Positions 1 through 8,796 of a stretch of 64,000 nt of DNA are shown piece after piece. Source of the stretch: Sulfopaludibacter sp035606355 (GTDB lineage: Bacteria > Acidobacteriota > Terriglobia > Bryobacterales > Bryobacteraceae); NCBI GenBank assembly GCA_035606355.1, contig DATNFO010000031.1:153092-217091 (forward strand), given 5' to 3'. The position numbers were made by a program, and so were the translations under genes. Position 1 is the first letter of the stretch. The number at the start of each line of letters is the position of its first letter. The notes beneath the pieces are model-generated. The model worked only from the letters and a program-made list of their open reading frames with translations, was not told the DNA's origin and ran no database searches.

Positions 1-2283
1 GAAAAGCCGGACCTGGACTTTTGGGTCCGCGCCAAATTCGGCGAGCACGCCGTACCCAACGGCACGGCGGCGAACTTCAACAGCGCATTCTACGCAAAGG
101 TCTTCGAAGTCATCCTTCGCATGAAGGGCAACTATCTGTGGCCTGCCATGTGGAACAACGCCTTCGCGGAGGACGATCCCGCCAACCCCAGCCTCGCGGA
201 TGAATACGGCATAGTCATGGGCACCAGTCATCAGGAACCCATGATGCGCGCCCAGAAGGAGTGGGACTGGCATCTTCGCGCCGCCAACGGCAACTGGAAC
301 TACGCCACCCAATCCGCGATTCTTGACAATTTCTGGCGAACGGGCATCCGGGAGCGCAAGAACTTCGAAAACATCTATACGATGGGGCTTCGCGGCGAAA
401 ACGATTCGCCCATGGTGCGCACCGCGGCCGAAGGCGTCGCCTTGACGGAAAAGATCGTCACCGCCCAGCGTAAGATGCTGGCGGAAGAGGTGAATCCCGA
501 TGTGACGAAGATCCCGCAACTGTGGGCTCTGTATAAAGAAGTGCAGCAGTATTACGAAAGCGGCCTTCGCGTGCCCGACGACATCACCCTCCTATGGGCC
601 GATGATAACTGGGGTAACGTGCGCCGCCTCCCCACGCCCGAGGAGCGCAAGCGCGCCGGTGGCGCAGGCATCTATTATCATTTCGATTATCACGGAGGGC
701 CGCGTAGCTATCAGTGGGTAAACACCAGTCCCCTGAACAGAATTTGGGAGCAGATGTCACTCGCCAAACAGTACGGCGCTGACCGCATCTGGATCGTGAA
801 CGTCGGCCATTTCAAGGGATATGAAGTTCCCACGGAGTTCCTCCTCAGCCTCGGTTGGAACACAGCGGAATGGCAGGGAGAAAAGGTCAACGACTTTACC
901 CGCCAGTGGGCGGAGCGCGAGTTTGGCGCGCCGTACGCGTCCGAGGTCGCGAACATCGTCGACGCGTACACCGCCTATAACGCCCGCCGCAAGCCCGAAT
1001 TGCTGGATGCCGGCACTTACAGCCTGGTCAACTATCGCGAAGCGGAGCGCGTCGCGGAAGATTACACAGCGCTGGCCGCGCGGGCTGAAGCTCTCTCTGC
1101 GAAAATTCCCGCCGCCAAGCGCGACGCCTTTTTCCAACTGGTGCTGTTCCCGACGAAGGCATCCGCGAACCTGAACGCGATGTACGTTGCCGCGGGAAAG
1201 AATGCTCTGTATGCTTCGCAAGGTCGCGCCAGCACCAATTCATGGGCGGCCAAGGTGAAGACTCTCTTTGACACGGACGCCGCGCTGACCAAGGAATGGA
1301 ACTCGCTCAACGGCGGCAAGTGGGAGCATTTCATGGATCAGCCCCACATCGGCTACACCTCCTGGCGCGACCCACCCGCCAATACCCTGGCTGCCATCAA
1401 ACTCGCCAAGCTGGATGCTCCCGTTCCAGCGTCCCTCGGCGTTGCCACAGATGGCGGCTCGGCTACACTACCCGCCTTCGATTCGCTCAACCAGCAGCGC
1501 AGCTACATAGACGTCTTCAACAAAGGCCGGACGGCTTTCGATTTCACCGCGGCCCCCAGCGCTCGCTGGATCAAGCTGAGCCAGTCACAGGGCTCCGTGG
1601 AGGACGAAACGCGAGTCTGGGTAACGATCGATTGGAACACCGCCCCCGCCGGCATGAATGAGGGCTCGATTAAGATCAGTGGCGCAGGCTCCGACGAGAT
1701 CGTCAAACTCACGGCTCGCAAACCCTCGGACCTGACCCGCTCCACCCTCAACGGCTTCGCCGAAGGAGCGGGCTACGTCTCCATGGACGCCAGCCACTTC
1801 ACGTCGAAAACAGATGCCGGCCAGGCCGCCTTCCGCCCGGTGGAACAAGACGGCATGCGTAGCGACGCTCCCCTCGACGTCCAGGGCCTGGACAACGGTC
1901 CGCACCTGGACTATCGCATCTATCTCTTCACGCCCGGCGAGGCAACCGCGCGCCTTAGGCTCGGCCCCGCATTGAATTTTGCGCCCGATCGCCCGGTGCG
2001 AATCGCAGTCTCGATGGATAGCGAGGCGCCGCAAGTCCTCACCATCGTCCCGAAAGGTTACAACGCAGCCAACGGCAATCGCGATTGGGAGCAATCCGTT
2101 CGCGACAACGCCCGCTTTATCACGAGCAAACACCAGATCGCCGCCGCCGGCTACCACACCTTCAAGGTCTGGATGGTTGACCCGGGAGTAGTCATCGAGC
2201 ACATCCTGATCGATACGCCGGCTTCGGCGAAGGCGGTCAGCTACCTGGGGCCACCGGAGAGTTTTCGCGGCGTCACCCGATAA
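1..2283 (+). CDS. GH115 xylan alpha-1,2-glucuronidase, 5'-truncated by the window edge
   Basis: The frame is open from base 1, so the true start lies upstream and 760 residues are visible. The segment with KGNYLWPAMWNNAF, DEYGIVMGTSHQEPMMRAQ and ADDNWGNVRRLPTPEER is characteristic of glycoside hydrolase family 115, which removes (4-O-methyl)glucuronic acid from glucuronoxylan side chains. An IWIVNVGHFKGYE stretch follows around residues 265-280. The last ~170 residues (GAGYVSMDASHF onward, with WVDPGVVIEHILIDT-like ending) match the beta-sandwich C-terminal domain of this family. Such enzymes are usually exported, but the signal peptide would be outside the window. It is followed after 74 bases by kdpD; the two are functionally unrelated. 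Plant-polymer degradation fits a soil acidobacterium. Family confidence is high; the exact substrate is inferred. Confidence 0.92.
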   Translation, partial: EKPDLDFWVRAKFGEHAVPNGTAANFNSAFYAKVFEVILRMKGNYLWPAMWNNAFAEDDPANPSLADEYGIVMGTSHQEPMMRAQKEWDWHLRAANGNWNYATQSAILDNFWRTGIRERKNFENIYTMGLRGENDSPMVRTAAEGVALTEKIVTAQRKMLAEEVNPDVTKIPQLWALYKEVQQYYESGLRVPDDITLLWADDNWGNVRRLPTPEERKRAGGAGIYYHFDYHGGPRSYQWVNTSPLNRIWEQMSLAKQYGADRIWIVNVGHFKGYEVPTEFLLSLGWNTAEWQGEKVNDFTRQWAEREFGAPYASEVANIVDAYTAYNARRKPELLDAGTYSLVNYREAERVAEDYTALAARAEALSAKIPAAKRDAFFQLVLFPTKASANLNAMYVAAGKNALYASQGRASTNSWAAKVKTLFDTDAALTKEWNSLNGGKWEHFMDQPHIGYTSWRDPPANTLAAIKLAKLDAPVPASLGVATDGGSATLPAFDSLNQQRSYIDVFNKGRTAFDFTAAPSARWIKLSQSQGSVEDETRVWVTIDWNTAPAGMNEGSIKISGAGSDEIVKLTARKPSDLTRSTLNGFAEGAGYVSMDASHFTSKTDAGQAAFRPVEQDGMRSDAPLDVQGLDNGPHLDYRIYLFTPGEATARLRLGPALNFAPDRPVRIAVSMDSEAPQVLTIVPKGYNAANGNRDWEQSVRDNARFITSKHQIAAAGYHTFKVWMVDPGVVIEHILIDTPASAKAVSYLGPPESFRGVTR

Positions 2284-2357
2284 TTCGGCCGTGCCCAACA
2301 GAGGGTTCAAGCGATCGCGGATCTCCTCTAGAATATGAACCGGAGGTCTAACCGATA

Positions 2358-3797
2358 TTGCGTCAGCGGCTATTCCGGCTGCTCTCCTGCTTTGCCGCCG
2401 TCGGCGTTGTAACGTTGGTGGCGGTGCGCGTTCTGCCGGTGAATGCGGCGACCGCGGGGTTTGCCTATCTCCTGCTCGTTCTGGTCATCGCGAGCACTTG
2501 GGGATTCCTCGAGGCCGCACTGTCGTCAATCGCCGCCACTCTCGTGTTTAATTTCTTCTTCTTCCCTCCCATCCGCACGTTCACAATTGCGGACCCGCAG
2601 AATTGGGTTGCTCTCTTCAGCTTTCTCGCAACATCGCTCATCGCGAGCCGTCTTTCCACGATTGCAAGGAGGCGCACGGCTGATTCCTTAGAGCGCCAGA
2701 GGGATCTCGAACGCTTGTACACTTTCAGCCGCGCCATACTTCTGACGGGCGGGGATGACCCGTTCGCGAGTCAATTGGTTCGGAAACTCGCCGAGACGTT
2801 CGGATTTAGCGCCGCCGTCCTTTACGACCGGCGTTCGGGGCAATTCCATAGAGGTGGTCCCGCCGATTTCGACGGCCTCGACGATCAGCTCCGGGACGCA
2901 GCTTTGAGCGGCACCTCCTTCTCGGACGGGAACGCGATGCGCTTGATTACCGCTGTTCGATTGGGGTCCGAACCGATCGGAAGCATCGCGCTGCAAGGCG
3001 TCAGTATGCCGGATTCGGTGCTCCAGAGCGTCGCGAATCTGGTGGCGATCGGTCTGGAGCGCGCCACGGCCCAAGAGCTGGCTCATCAGGTGGAAGCCGC
3101 CCGGCAGAGCGAGCAATTGCGAACCACCTTGATCGATGCGATGGCGCATGAGTTTAAAACACCGCTGACGCTCATAAAAGGGGCCACGACGGCGGTTTTG
3201 GCGGATCATGATCCATTAACCGCCAGCACACGGGAACAGCTCACCATCGCCGATGAACAGGCGGAACATCTACGGGAGCTCATCGATAACGCGCTTGAGA
3301 TGGCGAGGCTGGATACCGCGCACGTCGAGGTGCATCGAGAGCCGGCACGCGCAGGCGAAATCGTTAAAGAAGTGCTGGCCTCCATGGAAGCAGCAATCGA
3401 TAACCGGCCGGTGGAGGCGCCGGCTGCGCCGCAAGGTTCGGTGATCGCGCTGGATCGCCGCTTGATCAAGCTCGCGCTGAAACAACTCCTGGATAATGCG
3501 TTGAAGTATTCCGTTCCGGACTCCGCTATCGCGATCCACGTGCGCGCGAATGAGGACTCGGTGACGTTCGAGGTGACGAATCGCGGCCCAGGGATTGCGC
3601 CTGAGGACCGTAAGCATATTTTCGAAAGGTTCTATCGAGGGCAGGCCGTAAAGAGCCAAATACCAGGGTCGGGTTTGGGTCTCAACATCGCCTACAGCAT
3701 CGCCCGTGCGCACCAGGGAGATCTGACGGTCGCCAGCGAAGCCGGCAAGACGACGTTTCGAATGACGCTCCCAATCAACGGAGGCCGGAAAAATTGA
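2358..3797 (+). CDS. kdpD: KdpD C-terminal half: membrane sensor histidine kinase without the N-terminal KdpD/USP domains
   Basis: This is a 479-residue kinase that corresponds to only the second half of classical KdpD (about 900 residues). Residues ~5-100 hold three to four closely spaced hydrophobic helices with the FNFFFFPP turn typical of the DUF4118 sensor region. A GAF-like stretch follows (~120-235), then the H-box AHEFKTPLTLIKG with the phosphorylated His at residue 264, an N-box DNALKYS, and G-boxes GPGIAPED and GSGLGLNIAYS. It should phosphorylate the KdpE product, whose start overlaps this stop by four bases. The start is a TTG preceded by GGAGG at 2342-2346; an ATG at 2335 is out of frame. 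The missing N-terminal regulatory domains are encoded separately, twice, at 10923-13149. Confidence 0.9.
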   Translation: MRQRLFRLLSCFAAVGVVTLVAVRVLPVNAATAGFAYLLLVLVIASTWGFLEAALSSIAATLVFNFFFFPPIRTFTIADPQNWVALFSFLATSLIASRLSTIARRRTADSLERQRDLERLYTFSRAILLTGGDDPFASQLVRKLAETFGFSAAVLYDRRSGQFHRGGPADFDGLDDQLRDAALSGTSFSDGNAMRLITAVRLGSEPIGSIALQGVSMPDSVLQSVANLVAIGLERATAQELAHQVEAARQSEQLRTTLIDAMAHEFKTPLTLIKGATTAVLADHDPLTASTREQLTIADEQAEHLRELIDNALEMARLDTAHVEVHREPARAGEIVKEVLASMEAAIDNRPVEAPAAPQGSVIALDRRLIKLALKQLLDNALKYSVPDSAIAIHVRANEDSVTFEVTNRGPGIAPEDRKHIFERFYRGQAVKSQIPGSGLGLNIAYSIARAHQGDLTVASEAGKTTFRMTLPINGGRKN

Positions 3798-4492
3798 GCG
3801 CAGGTCGCATCCTGGTGGTTGATGACCAACCGCAAATGCGTCGCTTTATGCGCGCGACGCTGATGAAAGCCGGCTACGAAATCGATGACGCGAAGACCGG
3901 CGAGGAGGCGTTGAATAAGCTGCGGGACTTTCATCCCGATCTGGTGCTTCTCGATATCAACATGCCTGGAATGGGTGGTGTGGCCGCGTGCCGCGAGATC
4001 AGAGCCGGCACGAGCGCCGGGATCATCATGCTGACTGTCCGCAATACCGACCAGGATAAGGTTGCCGCGCTCGACGCCGGCGCCGACGATTTCGTAACAA
4101 AGCCGTTCAGCACTCCCGAACTGCTCGCGCGAATTCGCGCGGCTCTGAGAAGAGTGCCCGTTCCGCAATCCGCACCGATGAGAATTCGGGTAGCGGATCT
4201 TCTAGTCGATTTCGGCGCGCGCACGATTTTCATTGGCGCGAAAACCGCACACCTTACCCCGAAAGAACTGGACTTACTCCGATACCTGACGCAGCACGCA
4301 AACCAGGCAGTCTCCCACCGTGAACTCCTTCAGGCCATTTGGGGACCCGACTACGGCGACCAGGTAGATTACTTGCGGGCAATCGTTAAGAATCTGCGGA
4401 AGAAGGTGGAAGTCAATCCTGAGGAACCGCAGTATATCCTCACCGAGCCGTGGATCGGCTATCGCTTCAATGGTGTGCCCGAGGCCGAATAG
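3794..4492 (+). CDS. kdpE: KdpE response regulator (OmpR family)
   Basis: 232 residues. The receiver domain has the acidic pair D10-D11, the phospho-acceptor D54 in LLDINMPGMGG, and the conserved Lys in FVTKPF near residue 103. A winged-helix OmpR-type DNA-binding domain follows (LTPKELDLLRYL, recognition-helix region YLRAIVKNLRKKVE, and GYRF at the end). It is expected to activate the kdpFABC genes when phosphorylated by the KdpD kinase. The start is TTG, overlapping the kdpD stop as TTGA, so the pair is probably translationally coupled. A 10-bp perfect hairpin and an AT-rich tract follow before the transporter genes. Confidence 0.92.
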   Translation: MSAGRILVVDDQPQMRRFMRATLMKAGYEIDDAKTGEEALNKLRDFHPDLVLLDINMPGMGGVAACREIRAGTSAGIIMLTVRNTDQDKVAALDAGADDFVTKPFSTPELLARIRAALRRVPVPQSAPMRIRVADLLVDFGARTIFIGAKTAHLTPKELDLLRYLTQHANQAVSHRELLQAIWGPDYGDQVDYLRAIVKNLRKKVEVNPEEPQYILTEPWIGYRFNGVPEAE

Positions 4493-4501
4493 ATTACCTC
4501 A

Positions 4502-4525
4502 CATCGACCGCACGCGCGGTCGATG
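4502..4525. terminator. Perfect 10-bp inverted repeat after kdpE
   Basis: Arms at 4502-4511 (CATCGACCGC) and 4516-4525 are exact reverse complements around a 4-base loop, 10 bases after the kdpE stop. There is no T-run directly downstream, so it is either a weak or factor-assisted terminator, or an operator/attenuator between the regulators and the transporter genes. The structure is seen directly; its role is inferred. Confidence 0.5.
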
Positions 4526-4536
4526 CGTCCGCTTCT

Positions 4537-4600
4537 CATAAAATTTTCATGACTTTTCCATGCCTCGTTCGCTTCCTTTTGTCTAGGATCGAATTGAATG
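4537..4600 (+). promoter_or_regulatory. Putative KdpE-responsive promoter region upstream of kdpF
   Basis: An AT-rich tract at 4537-4557, which stands out in this GC-rich DNA, is followed by a -10-like TAGGAT at 4584-4589 with no good -35 hexamer. An activator-dependent promoter in front of kdpF would look like this: in Escherichia coli KdpE binds an AT-rich site just upstream of a weak -35. It is a positional analogy, not a motif match, and the confidence is low. Confidence 0.3.
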
Positions 4601-4660
4601 AAACGACATGGGAGAGAGCAAAGACATCTCGCTGGCTCTTCAACGGCGGAGTAACGATGA

Positions 4661-4744
4661 ATGCTTGACCTGTTTTATCTCCTCATCGGCTGCGGAGTTC
4701 TGCTGCTTTGCTGGTTCTTCACGAAAGTCTGCGACAGGCTCTGA
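4661..4744 (+). CDS. 27-residue single-helix membrane microprotein upstream of kdpF
   Basis: ATG at 4661 is preceded by GGAG at 4648-4651. The peptide starts MLDLFYLLIG, has one hydrophobic helix (residues ~4-20) and a polar C-terminus TKVCDRL. It lies 15 bases before kdpF in the same direction, so it probably belongs to the kdp operon. Similar short proteins (helix followed by a K/R-rich C..R tail) are often seen directly before kdpF in other genomes, but I know of no assigned function. It might associate with KdpFABC or another small membrane target. Its spacing, start signal and hydrophobic composition support real coding despite the small size. Confidence 0.65.
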   Translation: MLDLFYLLIGCGVLLLCWFFTKVCDRL

Positions 4745-4759
4745 GGCGGCACACCAACT

Positions 4760-4843
4760 ATGGATTACATGATTGCCGGCCTGGCTTCGCTGGGCCTCTT
4801 TGTTTACCTGGTCTTTGCTCTTCTCAGGCCGGAGAAGTTTTGA
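4760..4843 (+). CDS. kdpF: KdpF, small stabilising subunit of the K+-transporting ATPase
   Basis: The 27-residue product begins MDYMIAGLASLGLFVYLVF and ends in RPEKF, the classic KdpF pattern: one transmembrane helix with a short basic cytoplasmic tail. KdpF sits at the KdpA/KdpB interface and stabilises the complex. The ATG at 4760 follows the upstream microprotein by 15 bases and the gene ends nine bases before the kdpA ATG, whose ribosome-binding site (GAGG at 4842-4845) overlaps the kdpF stop. Confidence 0.9.
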   Translation: MDYMIAGLASLGLFVYLVFALLRPEKF

Positions 4844-4852
4844 GGGAAATTG

Positions 4853-6652
4853 ATGACTAGCCTCGGGATCTTTCAGATCGCGCTGTTCTTCGGGCTTGTT
4901 TTGGTGTCGGCGAAGCCGCTGGGCACGTACATGGCGGGAGTCTTCGACGGCCGGCGCACGTTCATGCATCCCGTCCTCAGATGGCTGGAGGTTTTTACTT
5001 ACAAGGCCGCGGGAATCCGTGAAGATGTCGAGCAACGCTGGACGCAGTACACGGCCGCGCTGCTGAGCTTTAGTCTTTTCGGATTCCTGCTGACCTATCT
5101 GCTGCAGCGCGCCCAAGGACTGCTACCTTTCAATCCACAGCACTTCGGTGCCGGAAACGTGGCGCCCGATCTTGCATTCAACACGGCCACGAGCTTCGTC
5201 ACAAATACAAACTGGCAGGCATATAGCGGCGAATCGACGCTGAGCTATTTCGTCCAGATGGCGGCGCTTACGGTCCAGAATTTCGCCTCGGCGGCGGCGG
5301 GAATCGCCGTTGCAATTGCGCTCATCCGCGGCTTCGCGCGGCAGGAGCGGCGAACCATCGGCAACTTCTGGGTGGATGTCACTCGCGCGACTGTGTACGT
5401 CTTGCTTCCCCTATCGGCTGTCGTCTGCTTATTGTTCGTCTCACAGGGCGTGATTCAAAACCTGAAGCCCTACACGGAGGCGACGACCATCGAGGGAGCA
5501 AAACAGGTGATTGCGCAGGGGCCCGTGGCTTCTCAGGAGGCAATCAAACAGCTCGGAACCAACGGTGGCGGTTTCTTCAACGCGAATGCGGCACATCCCT
5601 TCGAGAACCCGACACCGCTCAGCAATCTGCTGTCTATGTTTCTGATTTTCCTGATCCCCGGAGCCTTGACCTACACGTTCGGGAAGACCGTCGGAGACAC
5701 CCGGCAAGGCTGGGCGATATTTGGCGCATTCTCAGTCATGTTCCTGATTGGCGTGCTCGTGTGCTACTCGGCGGAACAAGCCGGAAATCCTTCCCTCGCA
5801 AAAATCGGGGTGCAAACGGCATCGACCGCCGGTCAGCCCGGCGGGAACATGGAAGGCAAAGAGGTACGCTTCGGCATCGCCGATTCAGCGCTTTATGCGA
5901 CGGTCACGACCGATGCCAGTTGCGGCGCGGTGAACAGCATGCACGACAGCTATACCCCGATCGGCGGGCTGGTGCCGATGTTCAACATCATGACGGGCGA
6001 AGTGATTTTCGGTGGAGTAGGCGCGGGGCTGTACGGAATCCTGCTGTATTGCATTCTCGCCGTCTTCATTGCGGGTCTGATGGTCGGTCGCACTCCCGAA
6101 TATCTGGGAAAAAAGATCGAACGGAAAGAAGTCAAGATGGCAATGCTAGCCGTCATCGCCACAGCACTGAGCATTCTTGCCTTCAGCGCCTTAAGCTCAC
6201 TGATCAGTTTTCCAGCCAAAGGATACTGGAATCCGCCAGGGCCTGCGATCGCCAACATGAGCAACGGCGGACCGCACGGCCTGAGTGAAATCCTCTATGC
6301 CTACGTGAGCGGCACCGGAAACAATGGAAGCGCGTTTGGTGGACTCAATCCCAACACACCCTGGTACAACCTGACCATCGGGCTCGCAATGTGGATCGGC
6401 CGGTTCCTATTCCTGATTCCGCTACTCGCCGCGGCCGGCAGCCTGGGCGCGAAAAAAAAGATCCCAGCGACGGCCGGAACATTTCCGACGCATGGCCCGC
6501 TGTTTGTCGGCCTTTTGGTGGGAACCGTTTTGATCGTCGGAGCGCTCACGTTCTTCCCGGCTCTCGCGCTCGGTCCGGTTGTTGAACATTACCTGATGAA
6601 CGGAGGGAAATTGTTTTCCATCGTGTTGCCCAGTGCAGGAGCTTGGAGGTAG
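4853..6652 (+). CDS. kdpA: KdpA, K+-channel-like subunit of the high-affinity K+ ATPase
   Basis: 599 residues with about ten hydrophobic segments. The four pore-loop selectivity regions are visible: TSFVTNTNWQAYSGE, NGGGFFNANAAHPFENPTP, TTDASCGAVNSMHDSYTPIGG and GTGNNGSAFGGL. These bind K+ at the entrance of the KdpFABC complex in the inner membrane. ATG 4853 is preferred over the adjacent in-frame TTG 4850 because GAGG at 4842-4845 is then well spaced. The gene ends two bases before kdpB. Length and motifs are normal for the family. Confidence 0.97.
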   Translation: MTSLGIFQIALFFGLVLVSAKPLGTYMAGVFDGRRTFMHPVLRWLEVFTYKAAGIREDVEQRWTQYTAALLSFSLFGFLLTYLLQRAQGLLPFNPQHFGAGNVAPDLAFNTATSFVTNTNWQAYSGESTLSYFVQMAALTVQNFASAAAGIAVAIALIRGFARQERRTIGNFWVDVTRATVYVLLPLSAVVCLLFVSQGVIQNLKPYTEATTIEGAKQVIAQGPVASQEAIKQLGTNGGGFFNANAAHPFENPTPLSNLLSMFLIFLIPGALTYTFGKTVGDTRQGWAIFGAFSVMFLIGVLVCYSAEQAGNPSLAKIGVQTASTAGQPGGNMEGKEVRFGIADSALYATVTTDASCGAVNSMHDSYTPIGGLVPMFNIMTGEVIFGGVGAGLYGILLYCILAVFIAGLMVGRTPEYLGKKIERKEVKMAMLAVIATALSILAFSALSSLISFPAKGYWNPPGPAIANMSNGGPHGLSEILYAYVSGTGNNGSAFGGLNPNTPWYNLTIGLAMWIGRFLFLIPLLAAAGSLGAKKKIPATAGTFPTHGPLFVGLLVGTVLIVGALTFFPALALGPVVEHYLMNGGKLFSIVLPSAGAWR

Positions 6653-6654
6653 CG

Positions 6655-8784
6655 ATGTCCACTACAACAACGCAGCCACGGAACTCACCTCAGACGCCGC
6701 CGGACGATCCAACGTCTTTAGTGCCGAAGAAGCTGGCGAGATCGCGGCCGCTCTTCGATCCGGAAATCGTCGCCCCGGCGGTGCGAGCTTCTTTCGTCAA
6801 ACTCAACCCGGCGACGCTCCTCAAGAATCCGGTGATGTTCGTGGTCGAAGTAGGCGCGGCGCTTACTACCCTTTTCCTCATTCGCGACATCTTCAGCGGA
6901 GTTGGAGGCAGCGGGTTTTCGATTCAGATTTCACTCTGGCTGTGGTTCACCGTGCTCTTCGCGAACTTCGCCGAAGCGATGGCCGAGGCCCGCGGGAAAG
7001 CGCAGGCCGATAGTCTGCGCAAGACCAGGACGGATGCGTTGGCGAAGCGTCTCACGGCCGCCGGAAGCATCGAACAGGTCCCCAGTTCCGCGCTGCGGGC
7101 CGGCGATGTAGTGTGCTGCGATTCAGGCGATCTGATCCCCGGGGATGGCGAAGTGATCGAGGGAATCGCGACGGTGGATGAATCCGTGATCACCGGTGAG
7201 AGCGCGCCGGTGATCCGCGAATCGGGAGGAGACCGCAGTGCCGTGACGGGCGGCACCAAGGTTCTGTCGGACCAGATCAAAATCAGAATTACCTCGAATC
7301 CGGGCGAAACGTTTCTGGACCGGATGATCGCGCTGGTAGAAGGCGCGGAGCGGCAAAAAACGCCGAATGAGATTGCTCTGAACGTCCTGATTGCCGGGTT
7401 GACGCTAATCTTCCTCCTGGCGGTGATTACTCTCAAACCGTACGCACAGTTCAGCGTCGGGCAGGTTGGTTCCGGTTCAGTTCCCAGTGTCGCGGTTCTG
7501 ATTTCGCTGCTGGTTTGCCTCATTCCCACCACAATCGGCGGGTTGCTCTCCGCAATCGGCATCGCGGGCATGGATCGGGTGATGCAGCACAACGTTTTGG
7601 CAATGAGCGGTAAGGCAGTGGAAGCGGCCGGCGATGTCAATTCGTTGTTATTGGATAAGACGGGAACGATCACGCTCGGAAATCGCCAGGCCGTCGACTT
7701 CGTGCCGCTGAACGGCGTTCCCGCGGAGGACCTCGCGGACGCGGCCCAACTATCAAGTCTGGCTGACGAAACACCGGAAGGACGTTCGGTCGTGATCTTA
7801 GCGAAGGAAAAGTATGGTTTGAGAGGGCGCCACATTCCAGACGGCGAGGCGGGCTTCATTCCGTTTTCCGCTTACACGCGAATGAGCGGTGTCGATCTCC
7901 CGGGCCGCCGCCTCCGAAAAGGAGCCACCGAAGCGATCTGCAACTTCGTAGGGCAATGCGGCGGCAACGTATCGGGTGAAATCCGCGAAATGAGCGACCG
8001 CATTTCCCGGCAGGGCGGCACCCCGCTCGCAGTCGCCGATGGAGATCGGCTCCTTGGCATCATTCACCTGAAGGACATCGTCAAGGGCGGTATGAAGGAA
8101 CGCATCGCCCAGCTCCGCACGATGGGGATCCGCAGCATCATGATTACCGGCGACAACCCTTTGACTGCCGCCGCCATTGCCGCGGAAGCTGGAGTGGACG
8201 ATTTCCTTGCGCAGGCTACACCAAAAGACAAGCTGGAATATATCAGGAAAGAGCAGGCTGCCGGACGGCTGGTTGCCATGACGGGCGACGGAACGAACGA
8301 TGCGCCAGCGCTGGCACAGGCCGATGTCGGTCTCGCGATGAACACCGGCACCATGGCCGCGAAAGAGGCCGGCAACATGGTGGATCTGGATAGCAACCCA
8401 ACAAAGCTCATCGAGGTGGTCGCGATCGGGAAACAGTTGTTGATCACCCGGGGAGCGTTGACCACATTTTCAATCGCCAACGACGCGGCGAAGTATTTCG
8501 CCATCATCCCGGCGATGTTCATGACGACGTATCCGGCGCTTGGACAACTCAATATCATGCATTTGCACACACCGCAGAGCGCCGTTCTCGCCGCCGTGAT
8601 TTTCAACGCGCTCATCATCATCGCACTCGTGCCTCTGGCGCTGCGCGGCGTCAAGTACCGGGCCCTCGATGCAGCGAGTCTGCTGCGGAGAAATCTGCTG
8701 ATCTACGGCGTCGGCGGCGTTATCGCGCCGTTCCCGGGCATCTGGCTCATTGATCAGATTCTGGTGATGCTTCACCTGGCATAG
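6655..8784 (+). CDS. kdpB: KdpB, P-type ATPase catalytic subunit
   Basis: 709 residues from ATG 6655, which is preceded by TTGGAGGT overlapping the kdpA stop; the in-frame TTG at 6643 is rejected because it would sit inside that ribosome-binding site. The phosphorylation motif DKTGT has its Asp at residue 334; VITGES (actuator loop) is near residue 180, and TGDGTNDAPALAQADVG marks the P domain. KdpB hydrolyses ATP and drives K+ import through KdpA. The N-terminal ~25 residues are Pro/Thr-rich and variable. Nothing is missing from the catalytic core. Confidence 0.97.
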   Translation: MSTTTTQPRNSPQTPPDDPTSLVPKKLARSRPLFDPEIVAPAVRASFVKLNPATLLKNPVMFVVEVGAALTTLFLIRDIFSGVGGSGFSIQISLWLWFTVLFANFAEAMAEARGKAQADSLRKTRTDALAKRLTAAGSIEQVPSSALRAGDVVCCDSGDLIPGDGEVIEGIATVDESVITGESAPVIRESGGDRSAVTGGTKVLSDQIKIRITSNPGETFLDRMIALVEGAERQKTPNEIALNVLIAGLTLIFLLAVITLKPYAQFSVGQVGSGSVPSVAVLISLLVCLIPTTIGGLLSAIGIAGMDRVMQHNVLAMSGKAVEAAGDVNSLLLDKTGTITLGNRQAVDFVPLNGVPAEDLADAAQLSSLADETPEGRSVVILAKEKYGLRGRHIPDGEAGFIPFSAYTRMSGVDLPGRRLRKGATEAICNFVGQCGGNVSGEIREMSDRISRQGGTPLAVADGDRLLGIIHLKDIVKGGMKERIAQLRTMGIRSIMITGDNPLTAAAIAAEAGVDDFLAQATPKDKLEYIRKEQAAGRLVAMTGDGTNDAPALAQADVGLAMNTGTMAAKEAGNMVDLDSNPTKLIEVVAIGKQLLITRGALTTFSIANDAAKYFAIIPAMFMTTYPALGQLNIMHLHTPQSAVLAAVIFNALIIIALVPLALRGVKYRALDAASLLRRNLLIYGVGGVIAPFPGIWLIDQILVMLHLA

Positions 8785-8796
8785 GGAGACGAAGCT

